This document shows, piece after piece, positions 25,156-33,171 of a stretch of 64,000 nt of DNA. The translations under genes were made by a program, and so were the position numbers. The notes beneath the pieces are model-generated. The model saw nothing but the letters and a program-made list of their open reading frames with translations, was not told the DNA's origin and made no database searches. Position 1 is the stretch's first letter, and the number at the start of each line of letters is the position of its first letter. The DNA comes from Clostridium sp. Marseille-P3244 (GTDB lineage Bacteria; Bacillota; Clostridia; Lachnospirales; Lachnospiraceae), in contig NZ_LT635549.1 of assembly GCF_900120155.1 (NCBI RefSeq), forward strand, positions 682,001-746,000, read 5' to 3'.

Positions 25156-25551
25156 ATGACAAATACCATTTATATCCATCAGCCGGAAAAGGCGTTCAGC
25201 TTCACCCAGCTCCCGAATTTTCTCTTTGAAGCCCCCACATTCAAGCCCCTGTCCAACGAGGCAAAGGTGCTGTACGCCTTTATCCTGCGCCGGACAGAGT
25301 TATCCCGCAAGAATGGGTGGGCGGACGAGTGCGGGCGGATTTACCTGTACTATCCCATCTGCGAGGTGGTTGACCTGCTCCATTGTGGGCGGCAGAAAGC
25401 GGTGAACACCCTGCGGGAACTGCAATACGCCGGACTGGTGGAGATCCAGAAGCAGGGCTGTGGAAAACCCAACCGCATTTTTCCAAAATCCTATGAAGCG
25501 GTTCCAAACACCGACTTCAAGAAATCCCGTTCTGGTACGCCAGAGGACTGA
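25156..25551 (+). CDS. Replication initiator protein A-like (RepA N-terminal domain)
   Basis: 131 residues matching the N-terminal winged-helix part of RepA_N initiators: FTQLPNFLFEAPTFKPLS, NEAKVLYAFILRR, YPICEVVDLL and KAVNTLRELQYAGLVEI. Plasmid versions are two to three times longer; short forms like this are common in mobilizable elements. It could initiate replication of the excised circle. The 180 bp after its stop hold no second domain that I can recognise. Confidence 0.8.
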   Translation: MTNTIYIHQPEKAFSFTQLPNFLFEAPTFKPLSNEAKVLYAFILRRTELSRKNGWADECGRIYLYYPICEVVDLLHCGRQKAVNTLRELQYAGLVEIQKQGCGKPNRIFPKSYEAVPNTDFKKSRSGTPED

Positions 25552-25732
25552 AAACCGCACCCATGAAGTACGGAAATCGCTCCTGAGAAGTACGAAAACC
25601 GGACGGTATATAGAAATACAAAGATAAAAAGATTGATTTATATTCTATCCATTCCAATCCTATCCGAGCTGTTTTCTGCGGGATTTCCCTGTGGAATCCC
25701 CCGGATGGGAAAGGAATGGGGAAAGGAGCAGA

Positions 25733-26677
25733 ATGGCACAACACGCAATCTTGCGGTTTGAGAAGCACAAGGGCAACCCGGCAAGGCCGCTGGAAGCCCA
25801 TCACGAAAGACAGAAAGAACAATACGCCAGCAACCCCGACATTGACACCAGCCGTAGTAAATACAACTTCCATATCGTCAAGCCGGAGGGACGCTATTAC
25901 CACTTCATTCAGAGCCGGATTGAGCAGGCTGGGTGCCGAACCCGCAAGGACAGTACCCGGTTTGTCGATACGCTCATCACCGCCAGCCCGGAGTTTTTCA
26001 AGGGGAAATCTCCAAAGGAGATACAGGCGTTTTTCCAAAGGGCGGCGGCTTTCCTCATTGGACGAGTAGGACGGGAAAATATCGTGTCGGCGGTGGTACA
26101 CATGGACGAGAAAACGCCCCACCTGCATTTGACCTTTGTTCCGCTGACAAAGGACAACCGCCTGTGCGCTAAAGAGATTATCGGCAACCGGGCAAACCTG
26201 ACGAAGTGGCAGGATGATTTTCACGCCTATATGGTGGAGAAATATCCTGACTTGGAGCGTGGAGAGAGTGCCAGCAAGACAGGCCGGAAGCATATCCCCA
26301 CCCGGCTTTTCAAACAGGCGGTTTCCCTCTCCAAACAGGCCAGAGCCATTGAAGCCACTCTTGACGGCATTAACCCGCTGAACGCCGGAAAGAAAAAAGA
26401 AGAAGCCCTCTCCATGCTGAAAAAGTGGTTCCCGCAGATGGAGAATTTCTCCGGGCAGTTGAAAAAGTACAAGGTCACAATCAATGACCTGCTGGCGGAG
26501 AATGAGAAGTTGGAAGCAAGGGCAAAGGCCAGCGAAAAAGGAAAGATGAAAGATACGATGGAACGGGCAAAGCTAAAAAGCGAACTGGACAATTTACAGC
26601 GGCTGGTTGACCGTATCCCGCCGGATATACTGGCGGAACTGAAACGGCAGCAGCGGCACACGGTAAAGGAAAGGTGA
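25733..26677 (+). CDS. MobV-type relaxase (plasmid recombination/Pre protein)
   Basis: 314 residues. An N-terminal relaxase fold contains the metal-binding HUH-type motif HMDEKTPHLH (about residues 123-132), the MobV hallmark; KYNFHIV near the N-terminus is the expected first motif. The C-terminal third is a coiled coil (Glu/Lys-rich, about residues 220-300). The enzyme would nick oriT and lead the strand into a helper conjugation system. ATG at 25733 has AAAGGAGC close upstream; the longer frame lacks such a site. oriT is expected just upstream but I could not identify it. Confidence 0.9.
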   Translation: MAQHAILRFEKHKGNPARPLEAHHERQKEQYASNPDIDTSRSKYNFHIVKPEGRYYHFIQSRIEQAGCRTRKDSTRFVDTLITASPEFFKGKSPKEIQAFFQRAAAFLIGRVGRENIVSAVVHMDEKTPHLHLTFVPLTKDNRLCAKEIIGNRANLTKWQDDFHAYMVEKYPDLERGESASKTGRKHIPTRLFKQAVSLSKQARAIEATLDGINPLNAGKKKEEALSMLKKWFPQMENFSGQLKKYKVTINDLLAENEKLEARAKASEKGKMKDTMERAKLKSELDNLQRLVDRIPPDILAELKRQQRHTVKER

Positions 26678-26749
26678 TAGATATAAGCAGAAGTTTTCGC
26701 CGTCCCTGTGCGGCATTGTACCTTGAAAACTGAATATGGAGGACACTGG

Positions 26750-26944
26750 ATGGCAAAAAGCGAAAGCGATACTTTTACACCCCGGACAGGGCAGGTCATA
26801 CAAGCAGAGAACGGCACGCAGTATTTTGTATGTGGGAACAACCGTATAAAAATCTCCGAACACTTCGCCGCAGGCGGGAAGCCCCTCGGTGATCTGATTG
26901 TAGATGTGGTGCGGCACGCCGCAGAAAAAGCCGCTTCAACCTGA
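26750..26944 (+). CDS. TnpW-like small transposon protein
   Basis: 64 residues from an ATG preceded by GGAGG. The C-terminal part (NRIKISEHFAAGGKPLGDLI) resembles the small TnpW-type proteins encoded before large serine recombinases in Tn4451-like and Tn1549-like elements. The role is unknown. The position between relaxase and recombinase supports the call. Confidence 0.65.
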   Translation: MAKSESDTFTPRTGQVIQAENGTQYFVCGNNRIKISEHFAAGGKPLGDLIVDVVRHAAEKAAST

Positions 26945-26954
26945 TAGCCCATCA

Positions 26955-27015
26955 TTGATAACACGCCCACGCTTATGATATAATTGCCATAGAGCAAAAG
27001 TATTGTAAGCGTGGG
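26955..27015 (+). promoter_or_regulatory. Recombinase promoter with hairpin
   Basis: TTGATA (26955-26960), 18 bp, TATAAT (26979-26984). A 10-bp perfect inverted repeat (CCCACGCTTA at 26966-26975 with 27006-27015) encloses the -10 and is followed by T-rich sequence. The hairpin could end read-through from the mobilisation genes; its left arm lies within the spacer, so it could also be an operator. Confidence 0.65.
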
Positions 27016-27044
27016 TTGTTTCTTTAGAAGGAGGATTTTTAACG

Positions 27045-28667
27045 GTGAAACAACCTTACAATACTACGATTTACAACACGGCGCTTTATATGAGATTGAG
27101 CCGGGACGATGAACTGCAAGGAGAAAGCGGGAGTATTCAGACACAACGCATGATGCTCCGGCAATATGCCGCCGAGCATGGCCTGAATGTCATAGATGAA
27201 TATATCGACGATGGATGGTCTGGAACGAACTTTGACAGGCCGGATTTTCAGAGAATGATTGATGACATTGAGGACGGGAAAATCAACTGCGTTGTTACGA
27301 AGGATTTATCCCGCTTAGGCAGAAACTACATTCTGACCGGCCAGTACACGGAAATCTACTTTCCCAGCAAAGGCGTCCGCTATATCGCTGTCAATGACAA
27401 TGTGGACACCATCAACGGAGAGAATGAGCTTGCCCCATTCCTCAACATTCTGAATGAAATGCACGCCCGCCAGACCAGCAAAAAGGTAAAAGCGGCCATG
27501 CGGACACGGTTTGCAAATGGCGCACACTATGGAGCCTATGCCCCGCTGGGCTATGTCAAAGACCCGGATAAGAAAGGTCATCTTTTGGTTGACCCGGAAA
27601 CAAGGTGGATTATCGAAAAGATTTTTGACCTTGCCGTTCATGGCCGGGGAGCCGCCAGCATTACACGGATTTTGGTCGAAGAAAAAGTACCTACTCCCGG
27701 CTGGCTGAATTTCCAGAGATACGGCACTTTCGCAAATATCTATGCCGGAGCGCCGGAGGAAAAAGCCTATGCGTGGACGATAGCGCAGGTGAAAAGTATT
27801 CTGAAAGAGGAAACCTATATCGGACACAGCGTCCACAATAAGCAGACCAACATTTCATTCAAAAACAAGAAGAAAGTACGCAAGCCAAAAGAGGAATGGT
27901 ATCGTGTGGAGAACACCCACGAAGCGATTATTTCCGAAGATGTGTTCCGGCAAGTACAGGAGCAGATTTGCAACAGGCGCAGACGGCAGAAGAATGGCAC
28001 AACGCAGATATTTTCCGGGCTGGTAAAATGTGCGGACTGCGGCTGGTCGCTGGCCTATGGGGAGAACAGGCAGAACAGCAAGCCTTACGGCCATTATCAT
28101 TGTAGCAAGTACGGGCAAGGATTGCACCAGTGTTCCATGCACTATATCCGCTATGATGTGCTTTATGCCTATGTCCTTTCCCGTCTGCAATACTGGTCTG
28201 TGCTGGCACAGCAGGACGGGGACAAACTTCTGAAACGGCTACTTAACGCCAGCGACAAGGAACGCAATACCGCAAGGAAGCGGCAGACAGCCGAACTGAA
28301 AAAGGCGGAAAAGCGCAAAGCAGAAGTAGACACCCTGTTTGCAAAAATGTATGAGGACTGGTCTGCCAGACGCATTACAGAATACAATTTCAATATGCTG
28401 TCCGAAAAGTATCAGGGCGAACAGCGAGAATTGGACGCAAAAATTGAACGGCTTCACGAAGCGATGGAGACCGCCGCCCAGACAGCGGTTGACGCTGAAA
28501 AGTGGATAGGTCTGATGAAACAGTATGTCAATCCCACAGAATTGACGGCTGAACTTCTGAATACGCTGATTGAAAAAATCCTTGTCCATGAAGCGGTCAA
28601 AAGTGAGGACGGAAGCCGGGAACAGGAAGTGGAAATCTTCTACCGCTTTATCGGCAAAATCGAATGA
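27045..28667 (+). CDS. Large serine recombinase (integrase/excisionase of the element)
   Basis: 540 residues. The resolvase-type catalytic domain has nucleophile Ser19 in YMRLSRDD and the Arg motif KDLSRLGRNY. It is followed by the recombinase domain (GAYAPLGYVKD), a zinc ribbon (CADCGW ... YHCSKYGQGLHQC), a coiled coil and a C-terminal DUF4368-like region. The GTG start follows AAGGAGG. It resembles TndX/TnpX-type enzymes that excise elements as circles using a dinucleotide core. The gene ends 46 bp from the right junction, as usual. A 3' remnant of a close relative is at 16960-17072. Confidence 0.95.
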   Translation: MKQPYNTTIYNTALYMRLSRDDELQGESGSIQTQRMMLRQYAAEHGLNVIDEYIDDGWSGTNFDRPDFQRMIDDIEDGKINCVVTKDLSRLGRNYILTGQYTEIYFPSKGVRYIAVNDNVDTINGENELAPFLNILNEMHARQTSKKVKAAMRTRFANGAHYGAYAPLGYVKDPDKKGHLLVDPETRWIIEKIFDLAVHGRGAASITRILVEEKVPTPGWLNFQRYGTFANIYAGAPEEKAYAWTIAQVKSILKEETYIGHSVHNKQTNISFKNKKKVRKPKEEWYRVENTHEAIISEDVFRQVQEQICNRRRRQKNGTTQIFSGLVKCADCGWSLAYGENRQNSKPYGHYHCSKYGQGLHQCSMHYIRYDVLYAYVLSRLQYWSVLAQQDGDKLLKRLLNASDKERNTARKRQTAELKKAEKRKAEVDTLFAKMYEDWSARRITEYNFNMLSEKYQGEQRELDAKIERLHEAMETAAQTAVDAEKWIGLMKQYVNPTELTAELLNTLIEKILVHEAVKSEDGSREQEVEIFYRFIGKIE

Positions 28668-28710
28668 CACATCTTGAGATACCCAACAATATCTTTAACT
28701 AAGGGAAACG

Positions 28711-29637
28711 GGGAATTCTTATCCGGACATCCTGCTTTTGGCCCCGATTGCCAGACTGCTGGATATTTCACTGGATACCCTTCTGTCCTTCCACGGAGAA
28801 CTGACACAAGAAGAAATCCGGGATATAGTTGTCCGGGTAGATGAAAAATTTAAAGAACAACCATATGAAGAAGTGTTTCTGTGCGCAAAAAGAGAACTGG
28901 AAAAATATCCGGGCAGCGACCAGCTGACATGGCAGCTGGCAGTGATACTCGATGCCCACCGTCTTTTAAAAGAAGTTCCGGAGCCGGAGAAATATGATTC
29001 CTTTATTACAGAGTGTTATACAAGGGCAATGAAAAGTGAAGATGAGAGTATCCGATACAGCGCCGCGGAGTCTCTGTACAATTTATACCTGAGAAAAGAG
29101 CAGTATGAAGAAGCGGAGAAGTGCCTGGAACATTTTTCTATGCAGAATCCGGAGAAGAAGAGGAGACAGGCGCTTATTTTCAGCAGGACGGGACGGCCGG
29201 AAGAGGCGTATAAAGCATATGAGGAGCTGTTGTTTTCCGATTACCAGATGATCAGCATGATCTTCAACGGTCTTTATATGATGGCAATTCAGGAAGGAGA
29301 TCTGGAGAAAGCGAGTTATTTTGTTGATAAACAGCGAGCGCTGGCCCGGATCTTTGAGATGGGGGAGTACTATGAGGTTTCCCCCGGACTTGAGCTGGCG
29401 GCCATGGAAATGGACGAAGAGGCCACAATCGGAATTGCGGAGAAAATGCTGTCTTGTATTGAGCAGATCCAGTCATTTACCAGAGCGCCCCTCTACAGTC
29501 ATATGACATTCAAGCATACGGATGGGGAATTTCTGGCGGAGATGAAACAGGATCTGCTGAAAAGTTTCCGGACGGAAGAGACCTATGGATTTCTGAAGGG
29601 AAATGAAAGATGGGAAAAACTCCTGGGAGGAAGCTGA
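28711..29637 (+). pseudogene. 3' part of the split XRE-TPR regulator gene
   Basis: In frame with the 5' fragment when the element is removed. It encodes the end of the helix-turn-helix region (SYPDILLLAPIARLLDIS), then about 270 residues of helical TPR-like repeats (SLYNLYLRKEQYEEAEKCLE, then FSRTGRPEEAYKAYEELL). Such proteins are common Firmicute regulators whose TPR domain senses peptides or partners. No own start with ribosome binding site is evident next to the junction, so a functional product needs excision of the element. Confidence 0.85.
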
Positions 29638-29938
29638 TCTGAAAGAATACTGGCGGCAGATCGAGCTCCGTGACAGAAAGGCCCGGGAAGTCCCTGAGGA
29701 GATATTTTCTCTCGATTATCACATCTACGAGATGGAGGATCCGGAACAAAACGGCATACAGATAGAAACAGAGGATCAGTGGGGGTTCCTGGGGGTGTCT
29801 TTTGGCGGCAGCAAGAAAGCCATGAAAAGATTCCGGCAGACCGCGAGGGAAATCTATCTGTACTATGGCGTCAGCGCGGAGGATATCCGGACAAGATCCG
29901 ACAGATACCGGGAGCTGGTGACAGAGCTCTGTCTATGA
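29603..29938 (+). CDS. Unknown protein (111 aa), overlapping the regulator gene
   Basis: Not a family I recognise. The product is highly charged, with segments EYWRQIELRDRKAREVPEE and WGFLGVSFGGSKKAMKRF, and no membrane helix. It begins 35 bp inside the 3' end of the split regulator gene, which suggests translational coupling, and ends 6 bp inside the convergent oxidoreductase gene. A ribosome binding site for the ATG is weak (AAGGG too close). The insertion may have lowered its expression along with the regulator. Confidence 0.55.
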   Translation: MKDGKNSWEEADLKEYWRQIELRDRKAREVPEEIFSLDYHIYEMEDPEQNGIQIETEDQWGFLGVSFGGSKKAMKRFRQTAREIYLYYGVSAEDIRTRSDRYRELVTELCL

Positions 29939-30931
29939 ACCGGGCCTCAGGATTTTCGTCTGCCGTCTGACCTCATCAATGACGCGGACGGTATCCAGCG
30001 AATAGTCCAGGTATTTATGGGAGATCTCGCCGGAGCTGATGAGCCGGAGAAATTCCCGGATTTCATAGATCATATTATTTTTTGCCGGGGTGAAGGGGAG
30101 TTTTTCCGTAATCCCTCCGTTCACGGCGTCTCTGCTGCCCTCCCGCAGGCGCAGCTCAATGGTTTCCGGTCTGCTGATGTAGTCGATCAGGATGGAGCCG
30201 TCCTCTCCCTGGATCACGCTGCGGTTTACGGAGACAGAGATCTTGGAATAAACAGCTTCTGCGATCATATCGTCATATTCCATGAGGACGATTCCGCTGC
30301 CGTCGAATCCGTTGTCCAGCTTTGTAGAAAGGGCCCTGACGCTTTTCGGCATGCCGAAGAAACGGACGAGAGAGTGGATACAGTACACGCCGATGTCCAT
30401 GATCGCGGCGTTTCCCAGTTCCGGATTAAAGGCATTCTGTATAACTCCCTCGCGGTAACTGTCGTAGCGGCTGGAATACTGACAGAACTCAAAAGTGGCC
30501 CGGCGCAGTTTCCCGATGCGGGGCAGGTTTTTTTCTGTCAGATCAAACGCCGGATCAAAATCCGGACGCATGGCCTCCAGAAGAACCGCGTGATTCCGGT
30601 GGGCACATTCGATCATGGAACGCACTTCCTGCTCACTGTTTCCCATAATTTTTTCACAGAGAACATGTTTTCCACATTCCAGAGCCCGGATCGTCTGGGA
30701 GCAGTGCATGAAATTGGGAGAGGCCACATAGACCGCGTCCAGCCCGGAATCGAGAAATTTTTCAAAGTCTGTATATACAAGAGGAATGTCATGTTTTGCC
30801 GCAAAGGCATCGCCCGTCTCCTGTTTTCTTGAATAGACAGAGTACAGTTCGATTCCGGGGACCTGGAGAGCAGCCTCGCAGAAATCATCACTGATAAAAT
30901 TTGTCCCGATGATGCCGATCTTGATCGTCAT
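29933..30931 (-). CDS. Gfo/Idh/MocA-family oxidoreductase
   Basis: 332 residues. An N-terminal Rossmann fold (KIGIIGTNFISDDF) binds NAD(P). The active-site segment reads CEKIMGN, where the family usually has EKP: the Lys is kept, the Pro is not. GNAAIMDIGVYCIHS is the typical second-domain motif with the His. AAGGAGG lies 9 bases before ATG. Family members oxidise or reduce sugars and inositols; nothing nearby shows the substrate. Its last 6 bp overlap the end of the plus-strand neighbour. Confidence 0.9.
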   Translation of the reverse strand: MTIKIGIIGTNFISDDFCEAALQVPGIELYSVYSRKQETGDAFAAKHDIPLVYTDFEKFLDSGLDAVYVASPNFMHCSQTIRALECGKHVLCEKIMGNSEQEVRSMIECAHRNHAVLLEAMRPDFDPAFDLTEKNLPRIGKLRRATFEFCQYSSRYDSYREGVIQNAFNPELGNAAIMDIGVYCIHSLVRFFGMPKSVRALSTKLDNGFDGSGIVLMEYDDMIAEAVYSKISVSVNRSVIQGEDGSILIDYISRPETIELRLREGSRDAVNGGITEKLPFTPAKNNMIYEIREFLRLISSGEISHKYLDYSLDTVRVIDEVRRQTKILRPGS

Positions 30932-31016
30932 GAGAAAAGCCTCCTTTTATTTCATTCTTTATTGTCCTTATTGATGATCATCCGACTGCCGGAGAAAGCC
31001 CGCAGTGGATTGGAAA

Positions 31017-32288
31017 TCAGCAGTAAAATTTCTCTGCCGCCCGGATCAGATATTCGGTATCCTCTATACCGGCCGTCTCATAGGGAGAATGCATGGCCAG
31101 CTGCGGGAGGCCGATGTCGGCGGTATTGAGGGCTACCTGCGTATTGGAGATATTTCCCAGAGTGGAACCGCCCGGCATGTCTGACCGGTTGACGAATGTC
31201 TGCACCGGTACGCCGGCTTCCCTGCAGAGATCCCGGAACATGGCGGCGGAGATCCCGTCCGTACAGTATTTTTGATTGGCGTTGAATTTGAGGACAATGC
31301 CGCCGTTCAGATAAGGGCGGTTGGAGGGATCAGCCTTGTCGGGATGATTGGGGTGGACCGCATGGGCGTTGTCCGCGGAGAGCATGAAGCTGTCCGACAG
31401 GTGGATCAGATACTCTTCCTGCGTGCAGCCGAGACTGCTGTGGACTCTTGTCAGTGTATCATAGAGGAAGGTGGATGCCGCGCCCTGTTTTGTGCTGCTT
31501 CCCACTTCTTCATTGTCCAGAATACAGCAGACTGCCATATTCTCTGATTTCTCTCCCGACAGGAAGCCTTTCAGGGAGGCAAAGGCACACTGAAGGTCGT
31601 CCAGACGCCCGGAGGAGATAAATTCGCCGGAGGCGCCCCAGATGCTGGGCTTCTGCCGGTTATACAGGAACAGGTCATGGCCGAGGATCTCTTCTTCCGG
31701 GATACCGGCCGCTTCCGCGACAATTTTCATGAACGTGCCCTTTGCGGCCAGACTTCCATAGAGAGGGAGCATATCCCTCTGTGCATTGTATTTATATCCA
31801 TCATTGGCCTCCCGGTTCATGTGGATAGCCAGATTCGGGATCAGCACAAGATCCCGGTCTACGTTGACCATACGGGAGACATAGCGCCCGGAGCTGTCTT
31901 TGACGATAACGCGTCCCGCCACAGAAAGCGGCCGGTCCAGCCAGGGAGCGCAGAGCATTCCTCCGTACGGCTCTACGTTGAGCCGGATATAATGACCATC
32001 TGTCTCCAGTTCCGGATTTTCTTTGATCCGGAAAGAAGGAGAGTCACTGTGGCTGGCAATGATGCGCATTCCGGTCATGTCTTTTTCAGGGATCGTAAAA
32101 GCAATGAGTGAAGAATCATTGCGGGTTACAAAATACCTGCCCTTCCGGCGCAGGCTCCACTTTTCATTCTCCTGTAATTGAACGAATTGTTCCTTAAGAA
32201 GGATATTTTTGATATTGTCTATGGCCTGGAAACAAGAAGGACTGCTTTCCAGGAAATGCGTAAGTTCTTTCAGAATTGTACAGTCCAT
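31017..32288 (-). CDS. apeB: M18-family aspartyl/leucyl aminopeptidase
   Basis: 423 residues, normal for cytosolic M18 metallopeptidases, which assemble into dodecamers and remove N-terminal acidic or neutral residues from peptides. Metal ligands are in ASHSDSPSF, GRLDDLQ, DNEEVGS and the final HSPYE, with the catalytic Glu in DNEEVGS. Other family marks are SADNAHAVHPN and SDMPGGSTLG. The gene starts 34 bp from a 48-bp perfect palindrome and is divergent from a two-component system. AAAGGAG is 13 bases before ATG, a long spacing. Confidence 0.93.
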   Translation of the reverse strand: MDCTILKELTHFLESSPSCFQAIDNIKNILLKEQFVQLQENEKWSLRRKGRYFVTRNDSSLIAFTIPEKDMTGMRIIASHSDSPSFRIKENPELETDGHYIRLNVEPYGGMLCAPWLDRPLSVAGRVIVKDSSGRYVSRMVNVDRDLVLIPNLAIHMNREANDGYKYNAQRDMLPLYGSLAAKGTFMKIVAEAAGIPEEEILGHDLFLYNRQKPSIWGASGEFISSGRLDDLQCAFASLKGFLSGEKSENMAVCCILDNEEVGSSTKQGAASTFLYDTLTRVHSSLGCTQEEYLIHLSDSFMLSADNAHAVHPNHPDKADPSNRPYLNGGIVLKFNANQKYCTDGISAAMFRDLCREAGVPVQTFVNRSDMPGGSTLGNISNTQVALNTADIGLPQLAMHSPYETAGIEDTEYLIRAAEKFYC

Positions 32289-32321
32289 GCCGATCAGTTC
32301 ACTCCTTTGTGTGAAGATTTC

Positions 32322-32369
32322 GGTAACGGGGGTCAGGCCCCTTTTAAAAGGGGCCTGACCCCCGTTACC
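32322..32369. repeat. 48-bp perfect palindrome between divergent genes
   Basis: Bases 32322-32345 (GGTAACGGGGGTCAGGCCCC then TTTT) are exactly complementary to 32346-32369 with no loop bases. It lies between the starts of two divergent genes, so it is not an ordinary terminator of either. Perfect symmetry over 24 bp suggests a mobile palindromic repeat (REP or MITE-like) or a protein-binding site. Confidence 0.95.
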
Positions 32370-32433
32370 ACTGTTTTCAGAATATAGCCCCCATGTAACT
32401 CTGTCAAGCTGAATTTTCAGTCTTCTTCAATCC

Positions 32434-32462
32434 TTTACATTCTGTTTTTTCTTTCGTATACT
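32434..32462 (+). promoter_or_regulatory. Promoter of the two-component operon
   Basis: TTTACA (32434-32439), 17 bp, TATACT (32457-32462), 23 bp before the response-regulator start, which has GAAGGAG as its ribosome binding site. Confidence 0.7.
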
Positions 32463-32485
32463 GGACACCAGAAGGAGTTGAGTAT

Positions 32486-33160
32486 ATGCGGATATTGATC
32501 GCGGAAGACGAGAAAGATTTAAATCAGATTCTGACAGCACGGCTGACGGCAGAGCATTACAGTGTGGATTCATGCTACGATGGGCAGGAAGCGCTGGACT
32601 ATCTGGCAAGCGCGGAATATGACGCGGCAGTTCTGGATATTATGATGCCGGCCGTGGACGGACTGACGGTATTGCGAAGGATGCGGCAGAGAAATGACAG
32701 AACGCCGGTGATCCTTCTGACAGCAAAGGACAGCATTGAGGACAGAGTGAAGGGACTGGATGCGGGTGCCAATGATTATCTTGTAAAGCCGTTTGCGTTT
32801 GAAGAACTTCTGGCCCGGATCCGGGTGCTGCTGCGCAGGCCGGAGGAGACTCCGAAAACTTGTTATCGGATCGCAGATCTGGAGGTGCATCTGGATACAA
32901 TGCAGGTGACGCGTGGGGGGAAAGAGATAAAATTGTCCGGAAAGGAATTTGCCCTTCTTCGGTATATGGTGCAGAATGAGGGAATCGTCCTGTCAAGAGA
33001 CCGGCTGGAGGAACATTTGTGGAATTTTGATTATGCAGGCGGTTCCAATGTGATCGATGTATATATCCGGTATTTGAGAAAAAAGATTGATGAAGGGCAC
33101 GAGCCGAAACTGCTCCATACTGTCCGCGGGGCGGGTTATGTATTGAAAGTGGAGGGATAA
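32486..33160 (+). CDS. OmpR/PhoB-family response regulator
   Basis: 224 residues. The receiver domain has the acidic pair E7-D8, phospho-acceptor D51 in AVLDIMMP, T79 and K101 in LVKPF. The winged-helix DNA-binding domain follows from about residue 125 (GKEIKLSGKEFALLRYM, then NVIDVYIRYLRKKID). It forms an operon with the sensor kinase 11 bp downstream and probably with the PepSY lipoprotein. A tandem TTTAAT motif in front of the lipoprotein gene is a candidate binding site. Confidence 0.95.
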   Translation: MRILIAEDEKDLNQILTARLTAEHYSVDSCYDGQEALDYLASAEYDAAVLDIMMPAVDGLTVLRRMRQRNDRTPVILLTAKDSIEDRVKGLDAGANDYLVKPFAFEELLARIRVLLRRPEETPKTCYRIADLEVHLDTMQVTRGGKEIKLSGKEFALLRYMVQNEGIVLSRDRLEEHLWNFDYAGGSNVIDVYIRYLRKKIDEGHEPKLLHTVRGAGYVLKVEG

Positions 33161-33171
33161 GATACGGATTT

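Larger units (their letters stand above)
21099..28713 (+). mobile_element. Integrative mobilizable element, about 7.6 kb, apparently intact
   Basis: Its limits are set by the interrupted XRE-TPR gene. Joining 21098 to 28714 restores the reading frame, with a shared GGG at the two junctions as the likely crossover. The ends have imperfect inverted similarity (CTTAGATAAAGATACC on the left, CTTAGTTAAAGATATT in the right end's complement). Content from left to right: structured non-coding end, PadR-DUF1700-DUF4825 cargo (minus), XRE (minus), Cys-rich VLP protein, RepA-like, MobV relaxase, TnpW-like, large serine recombinase. It encodes excision and mobilisation but no conjugation pore, so it would need a helper. 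Confidence 0.9.
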
